A DNA stretch of 64,000 nt from Prevotellaceae bacterium (GCA_022508665.1 JAFLUT010000001.1:1-64000), one strand, 5' to 3'. Shown: positions 44,607 to 53,356, counted from the stretch's first letter. The notes: a model not told the origin generated them from the letters alone. Translations and numbers: made by a program.

Positions 44607-46181
44607 TTATTTATTGTTCAATTTTTCCAGTTCCTTGTCTATCGCCTCATACTTTGCATTGTTGCTCTTAAACTCTGGCACAATCATCTTCATCTTGCGC
44701 ACAATGTCAATCTCATTGTAGGTTTTGCATATATCATCTAACTCGTCCAACTGTCTGCACACCTCATCGTATTCATAATGCCTAACATTGGCAATGCGGA
44801 TTTTAGGATGTACTGTCGGCTGCTCTTCCTCGCCTTTGAACAAGACTTCTTCGTATAATTTTTCCCCGTCACGCAAACCTGTATACACTATTTCTATATT
44901 ACGCCGTCCGCTCTGATGTATCATCTTCCTTGCCAAATCAACTATCTTCACTGGCTCTCCCATATCGAAAACAAACACTTCGCCTCCATGCCCAAGCGTA
45001 CCTGCTTCAAGCACTAATTTGCACGCCTCTGGTATCAACATGAAGAAGCGGATTATATCGGGATGTGTCACCGTCACCGGTCCACCAGCCTCAATCTGTT
45101 TTTTGAACAGGGGTATAACAGAGCCGTTTGAACCTAACACATTGCCGAAACGCGTTGTGACGAACTGTGTTCTTGCTACCCCGTCTGCCGACTGGCTCTG
45201 CAAATGGTCGTTAAGGCTCTGCACATATATCTCACATATACGCTTTGAGCAGCCCATCACATTGGTCGGATTAACGGCCTTGTCAGTAGAAATCATCACG
45301 AACTTCTTCACACCATTTTTCACCGAAAGGTCTGCTAATACCCGTGTGCCTATCACATTGTTCTGCACACTGACACTTGGGTTATCTTCCATCATAGGGA
45401 CGTGCTTATATGCCGCCGCATGAAACACGTAATCGGGTTTGCACCGAGTAAAAATTTTCTCCATGCGCCCCCTGTTCGTTATTGTCGCAACAATGAAAAG
45501 CGTATCTATGTCCCCCCACTCTCGCTCCACCTCCAGCATAAGACTGTGCATTGGAGTCTCTGCTTGGTCTATCATTATCATTTGGGCTGGTTTGTAAACC
45601 GCTATCTGACGAACCAATTCGCTGCCGATACTTCCTGCCGCACCTGTAATCAACACTTTCTGACCGCACAACTGACGCCCAATCATTTCCATATTCACCT
45701 CTATCTCCTGCCTTGGCAACAACTCCACTTCTTCTCTGCCGTTCTCCCTCACTATGTCTGCCAGCATTCTTGCTATCACTCTCCACACACATAACAGCAC
45801 TGTCGCTCCAACAAAAGTCAACACAAACACACGATATGGCACTTGCGCTGTAAATGGGAACAAATCTACCGCCCAACGGAAAGCCATGCACATAACCGTG
45901 CCAAACAGCATCATCAACACCACTCGCATCAGGTCCTTGGGTTCCAACATACGAAACACGCTCGCGTATGTATGAAAGACACGCATCCCCAAACAGTAAA
46001 ATGCCATGTCAACCAAGAACGTGTATAGCATCAGCGAACCATTGCCAACCAAAGCCGCAGGGCCATACACAAGGCAATACATCAGGATCATAGACATAAA
46101 TATGATCACAAAATCCAAAATACAAATGCACCAATATGGTAGCGCGGCTCTTGAAAAATACCAACGCGCCATTCTGTACAT
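44607..46181 (-). CDS. Membrane nucleotide-sugar 4,6-dehydratase (CapD/PglF/FlaA1 family)
   Basis: Makes a UDP-4-keto-6-deoxy-HexNAc for glycan synthesis. From the ATG at 46181 it has 524 residues. About four membrane helices lie in residues 15-140. A soluble SDR domain follows with the NAD motif GAAGSIGSE (180-188), HAAAYKHVPMMEDNP and the catalytic-region block STDKAVNPTNVMGCSKR, where Met-Lys replaces the Tyr-Lys of classical SDRs. Homologues begin with a WYFSR-type stretch just as here, so 46181 is preferred. The frame also allows an ATG at 46205, with an eight-G run in between. Partner enzyme: the DegT aminotransferase at 47616. Confidence 0.9.
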   Translation of the reverse strand: MYRMARWYFSRAALPYWCICILDFVIIFMSMILMYCLVYGPAALVGNGSLMLYTFLVDMAFYCLGMRVFHTYASVFRMLEPKDLMRVVLMMLFGTVMCMAFRWAVDLFPFTAQVPYRVFVLTFVGATVLLCVWRVIARMLADIVRENGREEVELLPRQEIEVNMEMIGRQLCGQKVLITGAAGSIGSELVRQIAVYKPAQMIMIDQAETPMHSLMLEVEREWGDIDTLFIVATITNRGRMEKIFTRCKPDYVFHAAAYKHVPMMEDNPSVSVQNNVIGTRVLADLSVKNGVKKFVMISTDKAVNPTNVMGCSKRICEIYVQSLNDHLQSQSADGVARTQFVTTRFGNVLGSNGSVIPLFKKQIEAGGPVTVTHPDIIRFFMLIPEACKLVLEAGTLGHGGEVFVFDMGEPVKIVDLARKMIHQSGRRNIEIVYTGLRDGEKLYEEVLFKGEEEQPTVHPKIRIANVRHYEYDEVCRQLDELDDICKTYNEIDIVRKMKMIVPEFKSNNAKYEAIDKELEKLNNK

Positions 46182-46183
46182 TA

Positions 46184-46191
46184 CCCCCCCC
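46184..46191 (-). repeat. Eight-G homopolymer at the start of the dehydratase gene
   Basis: On the minus strand eight G residues end 2 nt before the ATG at 46181, exactly where a ribosome-binding site would be. They lie inside the reading frame if the upstream ATG at 46205 is used. Length change would alter SD spacing in the first case and the frame in the second. Confidence 0.8.
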
Positions 46192-46242
46192 TGTTGCTTA
46201 CACATGCTATCTATCGTACCTAATTCTATAACAAAATTTCGG

Positions 46243-46272
46243 CAAAAATACTATTTTATAGAGTAACAACAA
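46243..46272 (-). promoter_or_regulatory. Bacteroidota-type promoter of the dehydratase gene
   Basis: TTG (46272-46270), a 19-nt spacer and TATTTTTG (46250-46243) on the minus strand fit the consensus. Confidence 0.68.
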
Positions 46273-46343
46273 AACAAAAACGAACTTTTCTTGTGTTTTT
46301 ACATATAATTTTGCTCGCAAGGTTCTATCACCCACCACTTAGA

Positions 46344-47603
46344 TTACAATCCACGTCTTTTCATCTGAAACACAACACCATCAATCCACTCGCCTTGCAT
46401 TGGGAAAGGAGGTTTTTCTTCTTCGTCAAACCACGTCTCAATTCTGTCTGGGTCTACATTATAGTATTTTACCAATGCTTTTTCCACTGAATTGGCCCGT
46501 TTTTCAGCAAGGTGCATGTCAGGAGATTCACATTTCAGCGACGCTCCACAATATCCCTTGATAACCAAATTCACTCCGGGATGTTTCCTAAGGAAATCGG
46601 CGACAATCCTAATGTTTTCCATTTGGTCGTCATTGACAAAGGTGCGGTCTGTATAGAACGATATATGTGTCTGCATCAACTCTCCATACGCTACCACCTC
46701 ACGGTTCTCACGCTCCATTAGTTCCCTCATCTTTTCGTTATCTAAAAACTTAGCCACCCTCGTATCTTCCGCACGCAGAGAAGCCGCTTCCCACTTACGT
46801 ACTTTATAGTAGCGATGGTCGCCAAAATGGTCCATTACATGAAACCTTACGCCGAGCGAGACGTCCAAGTAAGGGTCAAAAGCGAAACTCGCAGAATGCT
46901 TATGACCATTATAACTGTCGCCGACCAGCGTGTATGCGCCTTGCAGAACAACATCCCATTTAGGGCTAAATTGCGCAAGGAATTGCAAACCTCCACGCAC
47001 GGCAAAGTTCACTTTGTCTGTGGCATCAACAGGATATTCATATTGTTCCCACGTCTTTACTTTCTCGTCAAATCCCCATGTATAGTTAACGCCTGCGCCT
47101 ACAAACATTTGCACGTTGAACCATCGGCGCTCATTATATCGGAAGAAGATATTTGTAAGATTGACCATTTCATCAATATATCCCAACGCCATTTTGAAGT
47201 CATATCCTCCGTCGCCAAACACCGACGGCGCTTTGCTTATGGCTTCAGGACTCGCCCACCCTCTCTGCTTGTGGTATCCAAACGACAGGCGAGTACTCCA
47301 GAGATAAGAGGTCTGCTTGCCGACAGCAAAGTCCACCAAAGACAGGCGTATATCTTTCATCAGATGTTCCGACGCATTCTCTGCCATAGAGGCACTAACG
47401 CCGGCGGTGTAATCCATAAACCAGTTGTCAGAAACACCGTATGGTCTCCACACGTCCAGCACTTCTGGCGACTTCGGCTTTGGCATACTCCACTTTGGGC
47501 GCTTTGGGCGTTTGGGGGCTTTCCATTTCTTCTGATGCTGCGCAAAGCCTGTCATCGCCACGCACAGCATCATCAATATCATATAAATACGTCTCATTTG
47601 CAT
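46344..47603 (-). CDS. OmpA-like outer-membrane protein (paralogue 3)
   Basis: 419 residues with signal peptide (about 1-21), then an unusual basic Pro/Lys repeat (KKWKAPKRPKRPKWSMPKPK, about 24-43), a barrel (about 55-270) and an OmpA_C domain (about 300-410). In the last, NLVIKGYCGASLKCESPDMH has Gly where paralogue 1 has the ligand-binding Asp, while HLAEKRANSVEKALVKYY keeps the Arg. It lies 12 nt after the DegT aminotransferase gene on the same strand, an odd partner for a glycan gene. Confidence 0.85.
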   Translation of the reverse strand: MQMRRIYMILMMLCVAMTGFAQHQKKWKAPKRPKRPKWSMPKPKSPEVLDVWRPYGVSDNWFMDYTAGVSASMAENASEHLMKDIRLSLVDFAVGKQTSYLWSTRLSFGYHKQRGWASPEAISKAPSVFGDGGYDFKMALGYIDEMVNLTNIFFRYNERRWFNVQMFVGAGVNYTWGFDEKVKTWEQYEYPVDATDKVNFAVRGGLQFLAQFSPKWDVVLQGAYTLVGDSYNGHKHSASFAFDPYLDVSLGVRFHVMDHFGDHRYYKVRKWEAASLRAEDTRVAKFLDNEKMRELMERENREVVAYGELMQTHISFYTDRTFVNDDQMENIRIVADFLRKHPGVNLVIKGYCGASLKCESPDMHLAEKRANSVEKALVKYYNVDPDRIETWFDEEEKPPFPMQGEWIDGVVFQMKRRGL

Positions 47604-47615
47604 TCTGTCTCGCCT

Positions 47616-48773
47616 CTATAAACTCTTTATGATATTCTTTACAATGTATTCAATCTCTTCTTCTCCTACGTAGGGGCCGCTCGGCAAGCACAAACCTTGC
47701 GAGAACATCTGCTCGCTCACGCCATTCACATACGCTGGCGCATCCTTATACACTGGCTGCTTGTGCATAGGTTTCCATAACGGGCGTGTCTCTATATTGG
47801 CTGCACTCAATTTATCAACCAGTTCCAGCAGTTCCCCTTCCATGGTATGCTTGCTGTCATTGAAACGGATTGTGGTCAGCCAATAATTACTCTCCATATA
47901 ACTTTCTGGAGAAGTATGTACTGTTACATCTTCCACTCCACTAAGCAACTCCACATAGCGGTCATGCGCCCATTGATGATGTCTTATATGTTCCTCAGCC
48001 ACGGTCATTTGTCCACGGCCAATGCCTGCACAGATATTCGACATGCGATAGTTATATCCTATCTTCTCATGCTGATAATAAGGATATGCCTCGCGTGCTT
48101 GTGTAGCATAGAACATAACCCTCTTTTTGCTATCAGCATCTGGGCAAATCAACGCACCGCCTCCACTTGTGGTTATCATTTTATTGCCGTTGAACGACAA
48201 TGCGCCATACGTGCCAAACGTGCCACACACCTGCCCTCTGTATTTTGAGCCAAAACCTTCCGCAGCATCTTCCAGCACAGGGATTTCATATCGGTTTGCA
48301 ATCTCCATAATCTCGTCTATGCGTGCAGGCATGCCATATAGATACACAGGAATTATGGCTTTCGGCTTCTTCCCAGTCTTAGCAATTCGATCCTTTATAG
48401 CCTCCTCAAGCAACTGAGGGTCGATATTATAAGTGTCTGGCTCGCTGTCGACAAACACAGGCGTAGCCCCCTGATAAACAATAGGGTTGGCACTGGCAGC
48501 AAAGGTGAATGACTGGCATATCACTTCGTCTCCCTTTTCCACACCCAACATAACAAGTCCAAGATGCACAGCCGCAGTCCCCGAACTCAGCGCCACAATC
48601 TCCTTTGCACAAGGCTCTGCACCGTCATCACCTCCCACAAATCTTGCCAAATCATCCTCAAAAGCATTCACGTTTGGACCTAACGGAACGACCCAATTCG
48701 TATCAAATGCTTCTTTTATATATTTCTGCTCCTCGCCACTCATGTGGGCAAGGCACAAATAAATCCTATCCAT
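47616..48773 (-). CDS. DegT/DnrJ/EryC1/StrS-family sugar aminotransferase
   Basis: PLP enzyme that aminates a keto-sugar nucleotide. The 385 residues show LSSGTAAVHLGLVMLG, the PLP-binding Asp169 in VLEDAAEGFGS, and Lys198 in SFNGNKMITTSGGGA as the Schiff-base lysine. It probably acts on the 4-keto product of the dehydratase at 44607 to give a UDP-4-amino-4,6-dideoxy sugar (PglE-like). P. gingivalis PorR, needed for A-LPS and T9SS cargo anchoring, belongs to the same family. A good promoter precedes it. Confidence 0.92.
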   Translation of the reverse strand: MDRIYLCLAHMSGEEQKYIKEAFDTNWVVPLGPNVNAFEDDLARFVGGDDGAEPCAKEIVALSSGTAAVHLGLVMLGVEKGDEVICQSFTFAASANPIVYQGATPVFVDSEPDTYNIDPQLLEEAIKDRIAKTGKKPKAIIPVYLYGMPARIDEIMEIANRYEIPVLEDAAEGFGSKYRGQVCGTFGTYGALSFNGNKMITTSGGGALICPDADSKKRVMFYATQAREAYPYYQHEKIGYNYRMSNICAGIGRGQMTVAEEHIRHHQWAHDRYVELLSGVEDVTVHTSPESYMESNYWLTTIRFNDSKHTMEGELLELVDKLSAANIETRPLWKPMHKQPVYKDAPAYVNGVSEQMFSQGLCLPSGPYVGEEEIEYIVKNIIKSL

Positions 48774-48793
48774 AAAATTTAACTTAATTTATG

Positions 48794-48823
48794 CAAAAGT
48801 ACAACTATTTCCGTAAACATCAA
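48794..48823 (-). promoter_or_regulatory. Bacteroidota-type promoter of the aminotransferase gene
   Basis: TTG (48823-48821), a 19-nt spacer and TACTTTTG (48801-48794) on the minus strand. The TTG directly follows the stop codon of the glycosyltransferase gene upstream. Confidence 0.75.
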
Positions 48824-49951
48824 CTATCTATCCCCAAGAATTTCTTTATAGAAATCTTTTAGGCACGACCTCACAAAACCCTGTTCAAATCTCTCCGCCA
48901 CCATTGGGCGAGCCTTTTCTGACATCCGACTACGTTCCTGCGGATTCTCCACCATCCACTTCATCGCCTCATACAATTTCTCCTCATTTTGCGACGGTAT
49001 GATTACGCCATTTTCGCCATTCGTAACAATCTCCCGAGAACCATTTATATCTGTCACAATGCTTGGCAGCCCCATTGCTCCTGCCTCAATCACCACATTC
49101 GGGAAACCCTCACGATAACTCGGGAATACCAATACATCGGCTTTCTCATAAAAAGGCCGCACATCTTTCTGATTGCCAACAGCCTCTATTGCCACACACT
49201 CGTCAATTATCTGCTTTGTTTCGGGCAATACAGAGCATATTCCGTCTTCGTATGGTCCAACCAACACCAAACGTGTGTCGGGATGTACCTTATTCAGTCG
49301 AATGAATGCCGCCACAAGTTCATTTATGCCCTTCTGCTTAACAAGCCTCCCCACAAACACGAATGTCACTCCCCTACCAACATCCTCTGTTTCACACACT
49401 TCCCCCCGTTTCCAATACTCCAAATCCACCCCTCTCACATTTCCATATCCCAACACTTTCATCGGCTTTTTCGTAATGCACCGCTGCAAATCCTGCTTTA
49501 CTCCCTCTCCCTCTGGTATCACATGTGTGGCACACATGCACGTCACCTTATCTGTCAGCATCAATGTCTTTCGCAATATCCCCGTAGCCGTAGGCCAAAC
49601 CAGCCCTGTAAAGGTATGCACCCTCACAGGCACTCTCACTATCCACGCCGCTATCATACAAAGCAACCCTGCTTTCGGAGTCATCGAATGCACCATGTCT
49701 GGCTTTTCCTTGACAAACACTCTCACCAGTCTCACCAACGACACAAAATCTTTTATAGGACTGATATGGCGTTCCATAGGCACACCCACCGTATGCACTC
49801 CCTCTCGCCTGCCCACTTCCTCCAAATCCTCATCAGGACTTGACAAAGCCACCACGTCATACCCTTCCTCCTCCAACTCTCTCAACACTCCTTTGCAAAA
49901 GGTTTCAAGCGATGTGCCTATCGTTGCTGCACGTACAATCTTCTTATTCAC
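48824..49951 (-). CDS. Glycosyltransferase family 4 (GT-B)
   Basis: 375 residues with the GT4 layout: N-terminal lobe with MVHSMTPKAGLLCMIAAW and VRVHTFTGLVWP, and C-terminal lobe with GRLVKQKGINELVAAF, VLVFPSYREGFPNVVIEAGA and the E-x7-E-type end of that block. It resembles PglA/CapM-type enzymes that add an amino-deoxy sugar to a lipid-linked acceptor. The dehydratase and aminotransferase downstream make the donor type plausible. A 276-nt gap with a 21-bp repeat array separates it from the next glycan genes. Confidence 0.9.
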   Translation of the reverse strand: MNKKIVRAATIGTSLETFCKGVLRELEEEGYDVVALSSPDEDLEEVGRREGVHTVGVPMERHISPIKDFVSLVRLVRVFVKEKPDMVHSMTPKAGLLCMIAAWIVRVPVRVHTFTGLVWPTATGILRKTLMLTDKVTCMCATHVIPEGEGVKQDLQRCITKKPMKVLGYGNVRGVDLEYWKRGEVCETEDVGRGVTFVFVGRLVKQKGINELVAAFIRLNKVHPDTRLVLVGPYEDGICSVLPETKQIIDECVAIEAVGNQKDVRPFYEKADVLVFPSYREGFPNVVIEAGAMGLPSIVTDINGSREIVTNGENGVIIPSQNEEKLYEAMKWMVENPQERSRMSEKARPMVAERFEQGFVRSCLKDFYKEILGDR

Positions 49952-50069
49952 AGACTTTCCTAATTATCAGTTTATAACGTTTATCAATGAATGAATCCAA
50001 CACCTACCACACTCAATACTCAATCCTATATCCTGCCCCCTCTAAACCGCACCCATCATTAAAATTAAA

Positions 50070-50146
50070 CTTATATTTTATAAAATCAAACTTAAATTTA
50101 TCAAAATATAGGTTATATTTTATAAAATACAAGTTTAATTTTAAGG
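50070..50146. repeat. AT-rich array of 21-bp units (copy 2)
   Basis: Units start at 50070, 50091, 50112 and 50133 (the last partial) and use the same TATATTTTATAAAAT core and 21-nt step as 24656-24735. Units 1 and 3 carry the perfect palindrome ATTTTATAAAAT; unit 2 is degenerate. It fills the middle of the 276-nt gap between two glycosyltransferase genes; nothing else is seen there. Confidence 0.75.
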
Positions 50147-50227
50147 ACACTCGCGGCTAATTGGGTATCCTATAAAGAAATGCGACCGACAACAACACTG
50201 AAACAGCCCCAAGATGACACAAAGCCG

Positions 50228-51031
50228 TTACCAGTTCACGATATTAAGCCCCATCTCGTAGCCGAAAAAACGAGGAATGAAATTTACCACTTTCATGGCA
50301 TTCCACAATATGAACTTTATTGAGCCATACTCCCTTGCCTCCATATTGCCATTGCGCCACGATCCCGCACAATGATGAATGCAATAGACATTCTTCATGG
50401 AAAGGGACACAGGCGCATCGAAATACCGCGGTGGATAAACATTTATGCCATGAGCAAGAGCCTGTTTTTTATTAAAATAATATGCCTGTATCTTATATCC
50501 GTAGCAAGTGAGCAACTGCGCTTGGATTTCAGGCAACAATGTCTGATCGTATCGCATGTGGTCGGGCAAATCCCAATTCAAACTCTTGATGAACCGTCTG
50601 TTTTTATAATAATACAGACACAGCTTCACATAAGGGTGTTCCGGCTCTGCCCCAAAGCAATGGGATGTCAAGCGAGTGACTTTACGCACATGCCCATTGT
50701 AATGGTATGTAGCCCCCTCCTGCCCTATAAACATTCTATTCTCCAAAAGGTCGTCAAACGACTTAAACACCTCGACATCCGTATCCAAATAAATACCCCC
50801 ATATTTATACACCGCAAAACACCGCACATAATCAGCGGCAAACGCCCATTTTTTTACCATGATAGCCTCATCTACAAACGTACTCTTTATCTCCTCCGAG
50901 ATACGACGAGCATCCCACAGAATGAACTCGTAGTCGGGCAATTTCTCACGCCACGTATTCATGCACCGTTGCACAAGTTCTGGCTTCTCATCTGTAGAAA
51001 TCCAACAATAGTGTATAATCTTAGGTATCAT
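50228..51031 (-). CDS. Glycosyltransferase family 32 type (DXD sugar-binding)
   Basis: 267 residues starting MIPKIIHYCWIS, the usual opening of OCH1/capsular GT32-like transferases. The nucleotide-sugar and metal site is GGIYLDTDVEV (about 84-94), preceded by WAFAADYVRCFAVYKYGG. A second, related enzyme is encoded at 55693-56406. It is cytoplasmic or peripheral and lies in a run of glycan genes 30 nt after the GT2 gene. Confidence 0.9.
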   Translation of the reverse strand: MIPKIIHYCWISTDEKPELVQRCMNTWREKLPDYEFILWDARRISEEIKSTFVDEAIMVKKWAFAADYVRCFAVYKYGGIYLDTDVEVFKSFDDLLENRMFIGQEGATYHYNGHVRKVTRLTSHCFGAEPEHPYVKLCLYYYKNRRFIKSLNWDLPDHMRYDQTLLPEIQAQLLTCYGYKIQAYYFNKKQALAHGINVYPPRYFDAPVSLSMKNVYCIHHCAGSWRNGNMEAREYGSIKFILWNAMKVVNFIPRFFGYEMGLNIVNW

Positions 51032-51061
51032 CTGAATATATTTTTGTTTACTTGCTATTTA

Positions 51062-52063
51062 TCAGTTCAATATGTATCTGCCCACTCTCCTATATTCTTC
51101 CGAATGCACAAAGCGCCAACCAGCCACAAGCCCTCTGATATGATGAAACGGCACTGATATGTCGAGAAAAAAAAATACGGCAAAGACACTCATAAAGATA
51201 CTCCATAGTGTCTTTGCCGTATATGCCACAACAGCAGGAAATGCAGTCGAACAACTCTTTTCTACCTCATATATAGTTCTCCACCACACACAGAAACCCA
51301 TTTTCGCTCGAACATAAAACCGAGTGGATTTTGAACGGTATACGCTGCTCGCCGTTTTTGCATTGAGATTCTTCACACCCGTATCATAATGCAGGAACAT
51401 CTTGCCTCCATTCACATGGAGCTTATACGACTCCACCGTATCATCCATATATGCAAACGCCTCCCTATCCATCCATATCTCATCTTCCCAACGCAGTCTT
51501 TGGATAGCATCCTTTCGCCACATAGCACAAGGCCCTGCAACATATTGGGTTGGCAATACTTTCTCTTCATGTGGCGTTCTCCACAGATACGAAAAACTCC
51601 CATTACGATGTATCTTGAAAGCCCACTTCCTGTCACAATGAGGATAATCCAAGTTCGTAGCCAAAGTATATAATTTCTGCCAGACAGTTCCTTCTTGATG
51701 CCTATAAGTATCTGCACCCACACAATCCGCCTCCTTCTCAATCATCGCATTCAGCATTTTCTCCGCACTGTCAGGTGCCAACTCAACATCATCATCCAGC
51801 AACAGCACATAATCAGTTTCAATCTCGTCATATCTCAATGCCCTCTGCGCCACCATTCCTTTTTGTACATAAACATATTCTTCTCCACAAACACTACCTT
51901 TCCTCAAATCACCCTCAAAATCCTCTGCCACATATACAATCACTCTTTCAGGGCTTAATGTCTGCACAGTCAGCGATTGCAATTCACGCTGAAACGCCTC
52001 ACCTGCCACACCTAATGTTCGTATGGCAACACTATACGCAGGCAGTTCCTCCACTCTCCTCAT
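51062..52063 (-). CDS. Glycosyltransferase family 2 with C-terminal membrane segment
   Basis: 333 residues. The GT-A core has VAIRTLGVAGEAFQRELQSL at the start, LLLDDDVELAPDS as the metal-binding site (about 90-102) and VAGPCAMWRKDAI further on. A hydrophobic segment (about 283-302, IFMSVFAVFFFLDISV) near the end suggests membrane attachment. That segment contains a nine-T run on the coding strand (51167-51175 in window terms are A). Its start overlaps the end of the upstream GT4 gene by 32 nt. Confidence 0.88.
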   Translation of the reverse strand: MRRVEELPAYSVAIRTLGVAGEAFQRELQSLTVQTLSPERVIVYVAEDFEGDLRKGSVCGEEYVYVQKGMVAQRALRYDEIETDYVLLLDDDVELAPDSAEKMLNAMIEKEADCVGADTYRHQEGTVWQKLYTLATNLDYPHCDRKWAFKIHRNGSFSYLWRTPHEEKVLPTQYVAGPCAMWRKDAIQRLRWEDEIWMDREAFAYMDDTVESYKLHVNGGKMFLHYDTGVKNLNAKTASSVYRSKSTRFYVRAKMGFCVWWRTIYEVEKSCSTAFPAVVAYTAKTLWSIFMSVFAVFFFLDISVPFHHIRGLVAGWRFVHSEEYRRVGRYILN

Positions 52064-53132
52064 CGTCTACCACATGACCATATTTATATACATCAAGATA
52101 TTTCTTTACCATTACACTAATATCAAACATCCTTGCCCTCTCTTGGCACTTCCGCACTATATCTATGCAATAATCTTTATCTTCACAGACTCTCCGTATC
52201 TCAGTTGCCAATGTTTTATAATCTTCGTGAGGGAATAGTATTCCATATCCTCCAACAATATCTCGCAAACCTTCTACATCACTTGCAATAAAGGGTTTGC
52301 CGCTTGCCATACCTTCAAGAGAAGAGAGAGAAACTCCTTCATAATGCGAGGATAGCACTACAACATCCGCATCTTTCAATAATTCTACAACATCTGTACG
52401 TATTCCCAAAAACTTTACTCTATCTCTTATATTTATTCGTTCCGCAAGTATACTACACTCATCAATTAAGTATTGCTCACCTCCGCCAGCAAAGACCAAT
52501 TCATACTCTTTAGGTAATAAGGCGAATGCTTTAATCAAAGTCTTATGGTCTTTTTGTTTTCTGAAAGCAGACACCATAAGAACTCGTTTCTTAGTAGATT
52601 GTTGTAATGGTTGAGTATTTTTATCATATAAACTTATATCAATCCCATTATGTACAACCTCACACTTTTGTTCAAATCCTACTCCAATATGTCTAATAAG
52701 GTTTTTCTTTACTAATGCGCTGATACATAATATTTTCTGATACCTACTATAAACCCATTTATCGACCAATAGCCACCAGATATTCCGCCTTCTATTTAAC
52801 GTATTATGTTCCGTTGTGACTAATCTACATTTCGTAAATACACTTGCCATTGCAACATAGTACTGACAAGCAGTATTATGCGTATGCACAACATCATATT
52901 TCCGAATCAACGATAACAATCTAATAATATTCATAGGAGAATATACAGATTGCCCCAATGCATGTATCACAATATCCCGGCGTTCCAATTCTTCATAAAA
53001 CGGCGTTTTCACTCCATCAAATACACATAATTCAACATCCTCTCCACATTCTATTATTCGTGGCAGCAATTCTGTCATCAATTTTTCTGCCCCCCCCGTC
53101 CTAAGCGATGTTATTACATGCAATATCCTCAT
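52032..53132 (-). CDS. Glycosyltransferase family 4 with an in-frame G8 tract
   Basis: 366 residues from the ATG at 53132 (MRILHVITSLRTGGAEKLM, a classical GT4 start; the frame opens 30 nt earlier). C-terminal lobe blocks are VLMVSAFRKQKDHKTLIKAF, VVLSSHYEGVSLSSLEGMA and GKPFIASDVEGLRDIVG. Codons 12-15, which encode part of the glycine motif of the acceptor lobe, contain eight consecutive G. One base gained or lost would truncate the protein almost at once. As read, the gene is in frame (ON). Confidence 0.9.
   Translation of the reverse strand: MRILHVITSLRTGGAEKLMTELLPRIIECGEDVELCVFDGVKTPFYEELERRDIVIHALGQSVYSPMNIIRLLSLIRKYDVVHTHNTACQYYVAMASVFTKCRLVTTEHNTLNRRRNIWWLLVDKWVYSRYQKILCISALVKKNLIRHIGVGFEQKCEVVHNGIDISLYDKNTQPLQQSTKKRVLMVSAFRKQKDHKTLIKAFALLPKEYELVFAGGGEQYLIDECSILAERINIRDRVKFLGIRTDVVELLKDADVVVLSSHYEGVSLSSLEGMASGKPFIASDVEGLRDIVGGYGILFPHEDYKTLATEIRRVCEDKDYCIDIVRKCQERARMFDISVMVKKYLDVYKYGHVVDDEESGGTACV
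53090..53097 (-). repeat. Eight-G homopolymer in codons 12-15 of a GT4 gene
   Basis: Eight consecutive G on the coding (minus) strand, encoding the Gly-Gly of LRTGGAEK. Gly-Gly is conserved in the family, but it can be coded without a G run, so the run is not forced by the protein. Confidence 0.85.
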
Positions 53133-53155
53133 ATAATAATCTACTATCCTAAATT

Positions 53156-53356
53156 CTACCACTCACCTATACCAAACGGATTTTCTTCATCATAAAATGA
53201 ACGTCCCTTTGTTAAAATATCTTCGGAACGGGTAATAGGATTATCATTGCTTATACGCATTGTATTCTGATAATTTGCAGTCGTAGTCGCTACAATAAAC
53301 GGCTCTATGTTTACACAGCGAACTTGTGTTTCTGGAGCAATATATTTATTTTTCAT
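53156..53356 (-). CDS. Small protein of unknown function between glycosyltransferase genes
   Basis: 66 residues from the ATG at 53356 (MKNKYIAPETQV); a TTG 18 nt upstream is an alternative. The composition is a basic N-terminus, the stretch NIEPFIVATT, an Asn/Ser/Thr-rich middle, then RSFYDEENPFGIGEW with an acidic and aromatic end. It looks like the many short Bacteroidales proteins that begin MKKxYxxP and end in an acidic, Trp-containing tail; their function is unknown to me. It has no clear membrane helix. It lies 34 nt after a GT2 stop and 23 nt before the GT4 start, in the same transcript. Confidence 0.6.
   Translation of the reverse strand: MKNKYIAPETQVRCVNIEPFIVATTTANYQNTMRISNDNPITRSEDILTKGRSFYDEENPFGIGEW

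Noticed and set aside
51167-51175. Nine-A run (T9 on the coding strand) in the GT2 gene
   Set aside because: A/T runs of this length are common in this AT-rich DNA, and it lies near the 3' end in a Phe-rich membrane segment, so it is weaker evidence for switching than the G/C tracts.
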